Assembly (NCBI GenBank): GCA_008330645.1
Contig: VLTN01000049.1
Span: forward strand, 124,001-188,000
From: Cafeteria roenbergensis
Lineage: Eukaryota > Sar > Bigyra > Bicosoecida > Cafeteriaceae
Direction of reading: 5' to 3'
DNA: 64,000 nucleotides
Part shown: piece by piece, positions 10,901 through 19,500 of the stretch
Layout: each line of letters starts with the position of its first letter
How positions within the stretch are numbered: position 1 is the first letter of the stretch
The notes under the pieces: model-generated
What the model saw: the letters and a program-made list of their open reading frames with translations, nothing else
Database searches by the model: none
What the model was told of the DNA's origin: nothing
Position numbers and translations under genes: made by a program

Positions 10901-12939
10901 GCGATGAAATGGAGGATCACATTGGAACCGAGCTGGAGCACCACCCGCACCACCCGCACCACCCGCACCACCTCCACCTCCAGCACCAGCACCAGCACCC
11001 GGGGTTCGGTGGCGGGCCGCCAGCGGGCAGGCACCGCGCAACGGCCACCGGTCCGGCCGCGCTCTTCGGCCCCGACGGTCTCCCCCTCAACCCCTTCAGC
11101 ACAGCGGCAGGCCTCATGGGCCCAGGGGCGGGAGGGCCCGTCGGCCCGCCCTCCGCCTCCGCTGCCGGAGTCGGCAGTCCGAACGGCCTCGGCCGGCAGA
11201 GCCAGCGACCCACCCACGCCTGGGGGGGACAGCCGACGGCGACCGCCCGCACCCCCGGTGCTTCAGCGGCGGCGCCGGCGGCCAGCGGCTGGGACGACGC
11301 GGACCTCGCCCCCAACCCGGCAATACCCTCCCGCGGTCCCGTCCGCAAGCTGTCAGGCGGCCTCGCCACCCTCACCGCCGCCGCAGCAACCTCCGGCAGA
11401 GCCCTCTTCAGCGGCTGGGGAAGGCCGGCCGGCGCCGAGCGCCTCCACGCCGCGTCGCCCGATGACCCGGCCGGAAGCGCCTCGCCCGGCGACGGCGGCT
11501 TGGCCCGGTTCGACAACGCCGCGGTGGGTTCGCCGGGGTCCCCTGGCGCTTTTCCTGACGCCGCTCCTGGCGCTGGCGCTGGCGCTGGCGCTGGCACTGG
11601 CGCTGGCGCCGTCACGGCGGAGGAGAGTGACCACATCGCCGACGTCCGGGCCCGCGCCGAGGCCGGTCGGGAGCGCCGTCGCGACCGCGCCCGCCCGCAC
11701 GCGCTGGCCAGAGCCATCGGCACGCTCTGGGACCGCGACGTTGAGATCGCGTACGCGGAGCTCGACATCGGCCCGCGCATCGGCGCCGGCGGTTTCGCCG
11801 AAGTGTTCCAAGCCGAGTTTCGCGGCGCGGAGGTCGCGGTGAAGCGCCTGTTGCGCCGCCCCGGCGCGGCGGGCGAGAAGGCGGAGGAGGACTTCAAGGC
11901 CGAAGTGGCTCTGCTTGCCAGGCTGGTGCACCCCAACATCGTGGCCTTCATCGGCGTCTGCCCCGACCCGCTCGCCCTGGTGACCGAGTTCTGCTCCAGG
12001 GGCAACCTCTTCGACCTTCTGCATGCCGAGGCAGTGGAGCTGCCGTGGCGGCTGCGGGTGAGCTTCGCGCTGGACGCGGCGCGCGGCATGCGGTTCCTCC
12101 ACTCGCGCTCCCCCGTGGTGATCCACCGGGACCTCAAGAGCCTCAACCTGCTCGTGTCGGCGTCGTGGCGCGTCAAGGTGTCGGACTTTGGGCTGAGCCG
12201 CTTCAAGGCGCAGTCCTCCTCGGGCTCGCTCTACACGGCCCAGTGCGGCACCTTCCACTGGATGGCCCCGGAGGTAATCGCGGGCCACCGGTACACCGAG
12301 AAGGCCGACGTCTTCTCCTTCGGCGTGAACCTCTGGGAGCTCTTCACCCGCGACACCCCCTACAAGGGCATGCAGCCGATGCAGGTTGGCCTCGCTGTCC
12401 TCCACAGGGGGCTGCGGCCGCGGCTCCCGGCCGATTGCCCGGCCATGTGGTCGGCCCTGATGCGGGCATGCTGGCGCGCGGACCCGTCGAGGCGGCCGTC
12501 GTTCACCCAGCTGGTGCCTGCGCTGGAGAAGCTTCTCCGCTCGGAGGGGGGGGACCCGTCCGCGGGGGCGGAGCCGGCCGGAGGTGGCAGCGGCGGGCGG
12601 GACGTTGCGACTGCCGCGGGGGCCGCAGCGGCCGCCGCCGCAGCAGCGGCCCAGGAGGCGTCGCAGGCAGAGCTGCCCGACCGCCCGGCCGCGGCAACGG
12701 GGGGCGCGGCGGGCGATGCCGAGGCCAGGGCTGGCTTGCAGCCGTCGGCCGTGAGCGGCAGACCCCCCCGGCAAGCAATCGCCCCGCCAGCGGCGCGGCA
12801 GCGCGGGCGTAGGCAGGCTGGGCCTGCGAAGCCTGCCGCCGGGTCCTTCGACTCCCACTCGGCAGGGCTCGTCGCGGGCGGCGGAGGCGGAGGCGACGCT
12901 GACGCTGGGAGCCTCTGGGACGGCCAGGCGTGGGAGTAG
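4978..12939 (+). CDS. NAK-family kinase + ANTH domain + TKL kinase fusion protein
   Basis: Three exons, 4978-5053, 5280-5388 and 5778-12939, give 2,448 residues. Splicing restores the glycine loop (LLGEGGFASVYL). Kinase 1 (residues about 18-320) resembles AAK1/GAK/Ark1 (NAK family): K46, HRDVK at 163, DFG at 198, APEL. Residues about 683-1000 match an ANTH domain of AP180/CALM type (VLKATS, K-x-KYVR, then a helical solenoid), which binds phosphoinositides and clathrin. Kinase 2 (about 2057-2317) is TKL/RAF-like: GAGGFAEVF, K2084, HRDLKSLN at 2178, DFGLSR at 2198, GTFHWMAPE. Both kinases keep all catalytic residues. Linkers carry acidic-aromatic motifs (DWDAF, FDSFEMAF) and one NPF (1833), typical of adaptor binding. 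MGNGVSS suggests N-myristoylation. The expected role is endocytic vesicle control. The 7.2-kb last exon has no stop, which argues for one protein. Confidence 0.85.
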   Translation: MGNGVSSAPVAVGGHSVRVKKLLGEGERGCRRMSWNCPHSTRWAAPLRAPREVRRPRALRAHATRWAGAQGGRAGKAPLQRAPGLDRSLRFRAFPTTRFRRRLRVGVPMRGHGERGASGAEADASAGGPRGQPHRRKVSHGSHHWSRCFLGPPALPPGPRGSSLPRAAAWPRATAPPAPRQRGSCTRAPPFAALRRRGGASCSRLPWPAFVIRVAIRGNTARAAVALGSLRSRPPPNLPPLPGLCCVATFCRALSSSSRFPLLAARRRELEVLRTLAPHPHVCRLVDSATFGPGPVPSGCVVPGAGDSTRPTMHFHLLLELFPGRSAFDEITAHGVPQQIPEAVVCARVCDCALGLAHLHAMTPPLAHRDVKLENLLLRRAVDPAEYGGDGSSAAAAQAALCDFGSASTLDAVLSGARARAEEEVVARSTTLAFRAPELCDVHSGMHIGVKVDVWALGCLAFQLCCRRTPFEDSQGVPHRMGVLSGRYYWPRAAIDAYSPALRALVDAMLTRNPVSRPSVTDVIVRAAATIRAWPSEKDRPALRDLLWQARRSAGTAAAAPGGYGTGAASAGRAGSDSLEDVGTGRAGGGRASIPRGRAARSAAAAAAAAAAAAAGASRRGRRPAGSRMPAGGPLSPSGSADTEDSEGRAGSASRSRRQGSGYGTGRVGLAVVSPPGRAGSSSATDAFGLAMDPLAAPAGAGAGSGAAVNGGGAFHGGDVDTGYGPWPASVSASEDDDAGAVGDDGHVNVVGGLQGGHSRDSSRDSWAAESGALTSAPHGSALFGIGRAGGGGGGGGGVGGGGSSNGAGPGGGAGGTAGGATGEAGSAWRASAAARGVMEGFQDRVLQIVGRVKGRRRNNPAGGGGGAGGANHRGLRGRDGTAPPADFANASTVQRWVLKATSSAPGGPKPKYVRFLVLDAWARATAGESPVLSDIVASLEQRAGATDAVVAVKAAALAFHLIHDGPPALGVESGLFTPAFHPLVRFWRAAIPTPTGPAPILPSTRLAAVAAEAASLLVSKAVGLRDAFKRGCILDGLYRPAVAPPLDDPHHPIAEMVPMAAGAVAARLLSVLAAATALAAELHATLAPALAHPTAMLRAAAAANIGSAKELRLPRASRGSVTAGGGPGADPVFSRDDAVASSVVCGLLVPLASETWRAYAAALQAVHDCEVSDPTADTAEDSSGSGSTATAALRRQLADHWPAVAAVVDLARSAAEALTPIEPGLVAAETLPSGTGRANPALDRASARQLLRERASEASTARAIAARAGVALVVRSDMGTAMVSASGTRAPSSPAAHAARAGGLQAGPGGGPGGPGAAPDGRGGNHPGITRDESGRSIDSVPISPFAAEPATQAWSPSLSPVAPGAAPEPEVSGLWGDDDDDFGVGPAAPPRARRPAATGAEAGGAATDSSPWGLGGVEGPSGTAHRAGQREGGAGRVPPPPPARSTAAAAPAAGGPDDDMSWAAFDSGSASAVSRSKSALPVVAVAPPAPPAAAPARGRATTGASASHAASRTAAGSGSAGADASGATVTASSAAARRLARHRLRTASAGTAPADLPAASSAAPAAPLAAQAPSAPAGPKAPSSSTATTAAAPGSARTTRRASGIRVSTAAQPMESRPFPVTPLTAADDDAAFALSPATDTSARSTRSPAEPAQGGPKSALAVSASAAARRSAAGFAGDRPGSSLAKAAGGGSPRLPAQRPGASTGADDSHTAERKTGAEFDSFEMAFSAPHQAPRSVPSTAAATTAATAAAGMPQANGSNAMAAGGGGNSAASDGADWDAFSDGSAGAGTPGGAGRGGTGAVGAARLQAQTSTELVHGAAAAGLGVHSPSSDDFLTALGVSAPGTKPGAGGSGVAGAFGVATGAAARAGQDGGGGGVHDDDDDAAAFEAAFGFSSRAHTPSRPATAGATAGGGGLDAMAEDGASLSFGFSSEGKQQHRRRGSAPGHGGGGSRSSGDGENMLRISTPGTSPHGDEMEDHIGTELEHHPHHPHHPHHLHLQHQHQHPGFGGGPPAGRHRATATGPAALFGPDGLPLNPFSTAAGLMGPGAGGPVGPPSASAAGVGSPNGLGRQSQRPTHAWGGQPTATARTPGASAAAPAASGWDDADLAPNPAIPSRGPVRKLSGGLATLTAAAATSGRALFSGWGRPAGAERLHAASPDDPAGSASPGDGGLARFDNAAVGSPGSPGAFPDAAPGAGAGAGAGTGAGAVTAEESDHIADVRARAEAGRERRRDRARPHALARAIGTLWDRDVEIAYAELDIGPRIGAGGFAEVFQAEFRGAEVAVKRLLRRPGAAGEKAEEDFKAEVALLARLVHPNIVAFIGVCPDPLALVTEFCSRGNLFDLLHAEAVELPWRLRVSFALDAARGMRFLHSRSPVVIHRDLKSLNLLVSASWRVKVSDFGLSRFKAQSSSGSLYTAQCGTFHWMAPEVIAGHRYTEKADVFSFGVNLWELFTRDTPYKGMQPMQVGLAVLHRGLRPRLPADCPAMWSALMRACWRADPSRRPSFTQLVPALEKLLRSEGGDPSAGAEPAGGGSGGRDVATAAGAAAAAAAAAAQEASQAELPDRPAAATGGAAGDAEARAGLQPSAVSGRPPRQAIAPPAARQRGRRQAGPAKPAAGSFDSHSAGLVAGGGGGGDADAGSLWDGQAWE
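10936..11003. repeat. His-Pro/His-Gln coding repeat in the ANTH kinase
   Basis: Short CACCACCCG and CACCAG repeats encode a histidine-rich stretch (HHPHHPHHPHH, then HQHQH) at about residues 1780-1805, in the linker between the ANTH domain and the C-terminal kinase. It could bind metal or act only as a spacer. Confidence 0.85.
11565..11609. repeat. GGCGCT hexamer repeat (Gly-Ala) in the ANTH kinase
   Basis: About seven GCTGGC-type hexamers encode alternating Gly-Ala roughly 50 residues before the TKL kinase domain. This is a simple flexible spacer. Confidence 0.85.
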
Positions 12940-13508
12940 GCAGGGACCGTGTCGCTCGCGCGGGGCGCTTGCTCGGGGCGCGAGCAGCGCGCGCCCCTGC
13001 GAGATGGTTCCAGCGCTGCGCCCGCGGCTGCCAGCGCTCTTGAGTGTGCGTGTCTGTTTGTGACCGTTGAGTGCGTGCAGGCCCGATAACAGGCGTTCCT
13101 TGACTTGACGCGGCCGAGGCCAGAGCACGCGGCGTTGCCATGCACTCCTTGTGCAGCGGCGCGCAATGCCCGCCCGCTCGGCAGGCACGGCGCGCCCGTT
13201 GGGCGGTTGCCGCGCCGCGCCGCTCGACCAAGCTGTGGCCGCCCGCAGCTGCCAATGGCTCGGGCGGGACTGTTGGGGAGCGCTCGTGCCGTCGCCCGGC
13301 GCGCCGTTGGCGGGAGCGGGGCGGCGCAGCGAGCCGGGCACGTGCCGGCGCTGTCGCTGCGGGCGGAATCGGCTCTGCCCGCCAGCGCCCGTTCACGCAC
13401 GGCGAGCAGCGGCAGTTGCCCTCCGGCAGCGGCCGCGCACCGACGGGGCCAGCGCGGGCTGAGGGCGAATCGCGGCCTGCTGCTCGCCCGCGTTGCTGCA
13501 GCAGCGCC
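12940..13508. other. intergenic region, kinase to coiled-coil gene
   Basis: These 569 bases separate two co-oriented genes. They hold the 3' end of the kinase transcript and the 5' leader of the next gene, including one GGCTCTGCC word at 13370. An in-frame ATG at 13140 is possible, but the peptide it would add shows no conserved feature. I see no RNA gene. Confidence 0.5.
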
Positions 13509-16500
13509 ATGGCTAGTTTTCTCCGCTCCATGTCGCGCCACGGGCTGTTTGGCACGCCCAAGCGCAGCGCCGATCCGGCACCCGTTGAGCGCCCCGCCCC
13601 CGCGATCTCCGCGCCCCAGAGCCCCGACGACGACCTGTACGACGACGGGGGCTTTGTGGACCGCAGCCCCGGGTCCTCGCACGACCCGGACATCGCCAGC
13701 GACCTGCTGGGACACTCCGCCGCGACCCCGGCCCCAGCCGAGCCCGCTGGCTTGCCCGACCTCGACCCGGGCGCAGCGAGCTTGGCCCACACGGTTCTGA
13801 GCCGCAAGGTATTCCAAGGCACTCGCGTGGCCAGCCTGCGCGACCTCTACGACGCGCTGACTGCGCTGCCGGACAGCGAGAGCCCCGGCGCGGCAACCGG
13901 TCCGACTGCCCGCCGCCTCGTCCTTGCCAGCCGCGAGCTCGGCCTGGGCCTCGACGAGCGCGCCGCCCTCCGCACTGCCCGATGCATCATCGGCAACGGC
14001 GGCGCAGGCTATCACACGCCCATGAGCTGGGGCGCGTTCCGCGCGGCTCTGCAGCCCATCGTGCTCCAGTCCCAGGAGGACGCCCGGGCCATCGAGCAGC
14101 AGCAGCAGCAGCAGCAGCTCACGCGGCAGAGCCAGGAGCGCGCAGCTGCCGCGCTGTCGACGCCCCCGGGCATCACGAAACCGCGGCCGCGCGACCTCGC
14201 CCCGGCGGCAGGTCACGTTGGCCGGCCCGCGCTCGGAGTCGGCGCGGGCTCTTCGCACGCGGCCAGCGTTTCCGCAGCCTCTGCTGCCGGCCAGGCCGCC
14301 GCCGCAGCTGCCGCCGCCGCCGCCGAGGTGGACGACGCCGCGGAGGTCGCTGCCTCCCGGCCGGCGCCCCCTAGCCGGGAGCTGGCCGGAAACCCGTGGT
14401 GGGCCTCTCCCTCGCCCCCCGCAGGCCGGTCCCGCCTCGCAGCCGCCGGGCTGGGCGAGGCAGCTTCCAGGGAGGCGGCAGAGCAGGAGGCGCTTCGCGA
14501 GCTGCTGGCAGAGTTCGAAGAGGACGATGCGGAGTTTGATGCGGAGTTTGACGACCAACCCGCAGCAGCACCTGCAGCAACGTCACCTGCAGCGCCGGAT
14601 ACGGGGCAGGCGGCGCCGGCGTCAGCGGCCGGCAGCGGCGCCGCCGCCGAGGAGGAGGACGAGGTCAGAGCCGCCGGGCCAGGGTCGGACGGCCGCCACC
14701 TCGGGACCCAAGCAGGCTCTCGATCGGGCGGTGACTGGCCCTTGACCGACATAGGCGGCGGCGCTGATGGCGGCGGCCAGCTGGCCAATCGCCGTCCGCT
14801 CTCCAGCGCGTCGCTGCGCGGCCCGGAGCTTGCGGGCCCTTTCGGCGTGCCTGCCATCGACGGCGAAACCGCCGCGTCAAGGGAGGAGTGGGACCTTCCT
14901 GGCAGAGCCGAATCCCACCCGTCGCGCGGCAGCGCACCTGACGGCAGCGCCGATGCCGACGGCGATGCCGAGTCCGCCCGAGTCCGGTCACGGGAAGGTC
15001 AATACCGCGTCACCGAGACAGCATCACACGGGCGTCAGCGCGTCGGCCCTACGCCCCCGCCCCCGCGCATGCCCCCTCTCGCGCGGGCGCTGCGAGCCAT
15101 GCAAGCCGCTGCCGACGCGGCGGCGGCTGCCGCCTACGCCACGGCGGCACCGGGGGGCTTCCCGGCCGACGGGCCAGCGGGGGCCAGTGCGGCGGGCGGT
15201 TTCACCGGCGTGGACAGCGGAGCCAAGCCCGCGTTCAACGGCGCTGCCGACCGGATCGTATCCCCATCGCTGCGAGTGATGGGCCCGCTGCCCGGGTCGA
15301 CGGCCGCAAGCGTCGTTGGCGGGGGCTCTGCCGGCAGAGCCACCGGAGCGCGGCTGACGTTCGAGTCACCGCAGCCATCGCGGTCCTCGCCATCGTTTGG
15401 CGACGGGGCGCCGGGCGGGGCGCAGGGTCGCCCTTCGCCGACGCCCGGCAGTCGTGACGGTCGTGGCGCTGACGTCCCGGCACCGACGTCGACGGCCGAT
15501 CCTTCCAGCTCTGCAGCGACCCTTCCAGCGCGCGAGGCGGCGGAGCTGCGGGACCTGGTGCTGGGCCTGGCGGCGAGGCTTCGGCGGGAGCGGCGGCGGC
15601 TGCGGCGGGCGGGCGACGAGGTCAAGGCTGCCGCCGCCGCCCGGGACAGGGCGGAGCGAGACCGCGACGCGGCGGTTTCGCGTGCCAAGCAGGCGGAGGA
15701 GCGCGCGAGCGCTGCCGACTCAAAGGACGTCGACGCCGACTCCCTCCGCGCCCGCGCCCGGGCGGCAGAGGCGAGGGCGGAGGAGGCGGAACGGGCTGCT
15801 GACGGCGCCAGGGAGGCCTCCCGGCTGGAGGCGCGGTCGCTCTGGGAGGAGCTCGACGCCGCGCGGCAGGCAGGGGAGGCGGCGGAGAAGGCCAGGAGCG
15901 ACGCTGAGCGACGCGCCGCGGCTGCGCTCCAGGAGGCGGAGGCGGCCCAGGCAGCCGCGGCCGAGGCGGCGGAGGAGGCGGCGGCTTCACGGCGCGCTCA
16001 GCGCTCCGCCGAGGCAGCCCGCGACGCGGCAGTGGAGAGCGCTGGGCGGGTACATGACGACCTTCGGCGGGCCGCGCGCGACGCGGAGGCGGAGGCCGCT
16101 GCCCTGAGAGGCCGCGTGGAGGCGGAGAGCTCGGCGGCGGAGCGGGCGCGGTCCCAGGCGGCCGCCGCGCAGGGGCAGCTGCAGCGGCTTGCGGAGAGCA
16201 CAGCAAGGGCTGTGGAGGCGGCCGGGGCGGACAGCGGCGTGGCGGAGGCCGTGGCGGCGGCCGTGGCGGCGGCCGTGGCGGGAGGGACCCTTGGCTCTGC
16301 CGACGACGCCAGCCAGCCCCACGCCCGCGGCGGGGACTCTGACAGCGATGCTGGCGATGGCGCTGATGGCGAAACCGCCGGAAGTGGCCGGTCCCCGGCC
16401 GCCGGACGGAGCGGCGCGGCTGGCGAGTCGCTCGCCGGGATTCTGCTCCGGTCGCAGGCTGAGACCGCTCGGCTGCAGCGAGAGCTCGACGGCGCCGCTT

Positions 16501-19500
16501 CCAGGGCGGCGGCAGCGGCTCTGCAGGCAAGACGGGAGGCGGCTCGGGCAGAGGCCGCAGAGGAGACGCTGCGCCGGCTGCAGGAGGACGGCTCTACCGG
16601 GAACGGAAGGATCGACGCGCTTCGCGTGGCCGTTGCGGAGGCGGAGGGCAGGGAGCGCGCGGCGCTGGAGGAGGCTGCCTCGGCGAGGGACAGTGAGCGA
16701 CGCTCCAAGGCGGCTCGGCACGCACTTCGCTCGCAGCTCCTCCGCAAGTGTGAGGCGCTGCGAAACCGCGCTGGCGCGCTTGCTGCGATGCGGGCGGGCG
16801 TCTCAGGCTCGGTGGCGTCGCTGCTTCGCGACGGCGGTGCTGCGATCGACCAAGTGTGCGATGGCGTGGGCTCTGCCGTTGCCGCCTTGGAGAAGCAGCG
16901 CCGAAGGGCGGAAACCCGCCGGGAGGCCGCCGAGGCGGCCGCGGAGGCGGCGGCAGGGGCTGCGGAGGCTGCGGAGGCGGCGGAGGCGAGTCGCGCCAAG
17001 GCGGAGGCCCAGGCTTGGAGGCGGCGGGCCGAGGCGGCAGAGCTGCGAGCGGCAGCGGCCGAGGCGACCAAGCCCACGCCAGCCGAGGCCGAGGCAGCGG
17101 CTTCGTCGGGCGCCGCAAGTACCTCCGCCGCCAGGGAAGACGAATCCGCGGCGGAGGCCGAGGCCGCTGCTAGCGCCGCTGCGGCCGCCAGCGCGGCGCC
17201 CGAACCCGCCGGGGCGCTCGCCGTGGCGCCCCCCCGTGACGCGTCGCCCATGCACCCGGACGCCGTTCCTGATTCCGAACGAAGTGGCTCTGCCGGGGAA
17301 GGCCCGTCCGCGGAAGCAGAGGCGAGGGCGGCCGCTGGGGCTGAGGTCGCCTCGCCCGTGCGCGCCGCTGCGGCAGCCGCAGCGGCGCGGCGGCTGCGCG
17401 CTGGAGCGGCGCCCGACCTGCCGCCAGGGGTGCCGCGTGTGTCCGTTACGGTGGTAGGCTATCGCAACGCCTCCCTGGGGCAGCTCGCGGAGCGCGGGCG
17501 CCGGGCGCGGGAGGCCGCCCACGCTGCGATTGAGGCTGAGATTAGCGCCACGGGCGCGCCGCCCACTCCCCGCACTCGGGCTGTAGTGGTGGCAGCGGCG
17601 GAGCGCGCAGCGGGCGTCGGGCCGGTGGTTACTCTGCTGGCGGCTGGCGCGAGCGAGCTGGCCAGGCGCCGATGCTGGGACGCGCGTGGGCGGCTCGTTC
17701 CTGGCCTGGTCATGAGGACACCCAACACAGCGGCGGCAGCGGCCAAGGCAGCAGCGGCAGCGGCGGCGGCGGCGGCGGCTGCAGATTCTGCGGCTGCTGC
17801 TGCTGACACACCTGTGGCTGCTGGTGCTGGTGCTGGTGCGAGCATGGGGGGCGTCGGCGGCGTGTCTCCGCCTCGCGCCCGCGCCGGGGTTGCGGGTGAC
17901 GGGGCCGCTCTGGACGCCGGCTCTGCGGCTCAATCCGAGGTGGACGACGGGGTGGTGATGGTGGCCGATGACGTCACCAGCCCGGAGGGGTGGCAGCCCG
18001 TCGGCTCTACCGTCGGCTCTGCCCGCCAGCTTCCGTCCGCCGTGGGGCTGGCTCGGGCGTGCGAGGCCGCGGCCGAGGCGGTCGCGGCAGGCGCGGACTC
18101 GACGGTCGTGACGGCGTCGGTGACCCCGGGTCTGACCCCGCTCGCTGCCGGCAGAGCCCACGGGGCCGCGATCTCGGCCGTCTTTGCTCGCGCCGCCACT
18201 CTGGAGCGCGACATCGGCAGAGCCATTCGGGTCGACGTCGCCTACATGGACGCCGCGCCGCCCGGCGCGGGGCAGAGCCTGCCCGGGAAGCTGGGGTGCG
18301 TGTTCACGGACGTGCTGGCGGGGTTGCAGGAAACGTCCGCGGACGGCTCTGCCGGTCCGATTGGCCAGCAGCTGGCCGGCGCCGGGAGGTGGACGGCCGT
18401 GGCCCCCGGAGTGAAGGCTTGCTCTGCCGCGATGTCCGGGTCCCTTCACGTGGCCTGCCCGTCGGCGGAGGCAGCGATGGCCGTGGCGGAGCGGGGCTTC
18501 CTCGCTCGGAGGGGCCTCGCATGGGCCCGGCTGGCGGAGGCGGCGCGCCAGGCAGGCGCGGAGTGGTCGCCGGCGGAGCAGGAGGGCATTGACGCGGCGG
18601 CGGCGGGCTGCTCCACAGGCATCCTTCGCATCGTCGTCACAGCCACGGGGCCGCCGTCGCCCGCCGCGGGGTCGGCGGCAGCACCGGTGCCAGGCGCCAC
18701 GGCTCCTGGCGGCGGGTCGGCCCCGCCGGATGAGCAGCTGGCCGCGCTGAGCGTGGTGGAGCTGGCCAGCTTGGCGGCGCCCTGGGCTGCGCATGGGATG
18801 GGCAGCGTGTGGCTCGGGGCTCTGCTTGACAGCGTGGGCTCCGCCTGCTTGCAGGCGCGCGGAGCCAGCTCCAGCTCTGCCGCAGAGCTGATTCAAGGCG
18901 GGGAAGCGGCAGGCGCGGCTCTGCCGGCTGTCGTGGTTCGGCAGGCTGCGGCCAGCGGCGGAGTGTTGAGCCTGCAGCTGCTCGCAGCCACCCACACCGC
19001 GCCGCTGCACCCAGCGCTGCGGCTGGGCGGCGACGGAGCGGGAGCGGAGTTTGCAGACTCCGACGCCGCCGCGGGCCTGGCGGACGGGGGTGGCGACACT
19101 GAGAGCGCCGGCGCTGGCGTTGGCCTTCTTGGCTCCGACGGCGTGGCGTGGGGGACCTGCCTCTGCACGGGGAGGGACCTGTCACGAGCCCATCATCGTG
19201 CGCTGGAGGGGTCGCACCTGAGCCTGCCACTCTTAATGCTCGCGCACCGCATCACGCTCGGAGCGCCGCTTCCGGTCAGCGCGCAGCCATCGCGACGGGC
19301 GTCGCTGAGCGACGCGGCAGAGCCCAACCACGCCCAATCGGCACCAGCGTCCCGACGGGGCAGCGTGGGGAGAATCGAGCGGCAGGAACACCTCCCAGCC
19401 CCTGGTGGCGGCGCCGCAGGCCCCCGCCGCGGCAGCGTCGCCTCCCTCCCAGTCCCCGCTGGTGCCGGGCGCGAGGCCGCAGACAGCTCTCCGTTCCGCT

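Noticed and set aside
13140-13508. In-frame N-terminal extension of the coiled-coil protein
   Set aside because: It has no conserved pattern and leader-like composition. The start at 13509 gives a normal N-terminus.
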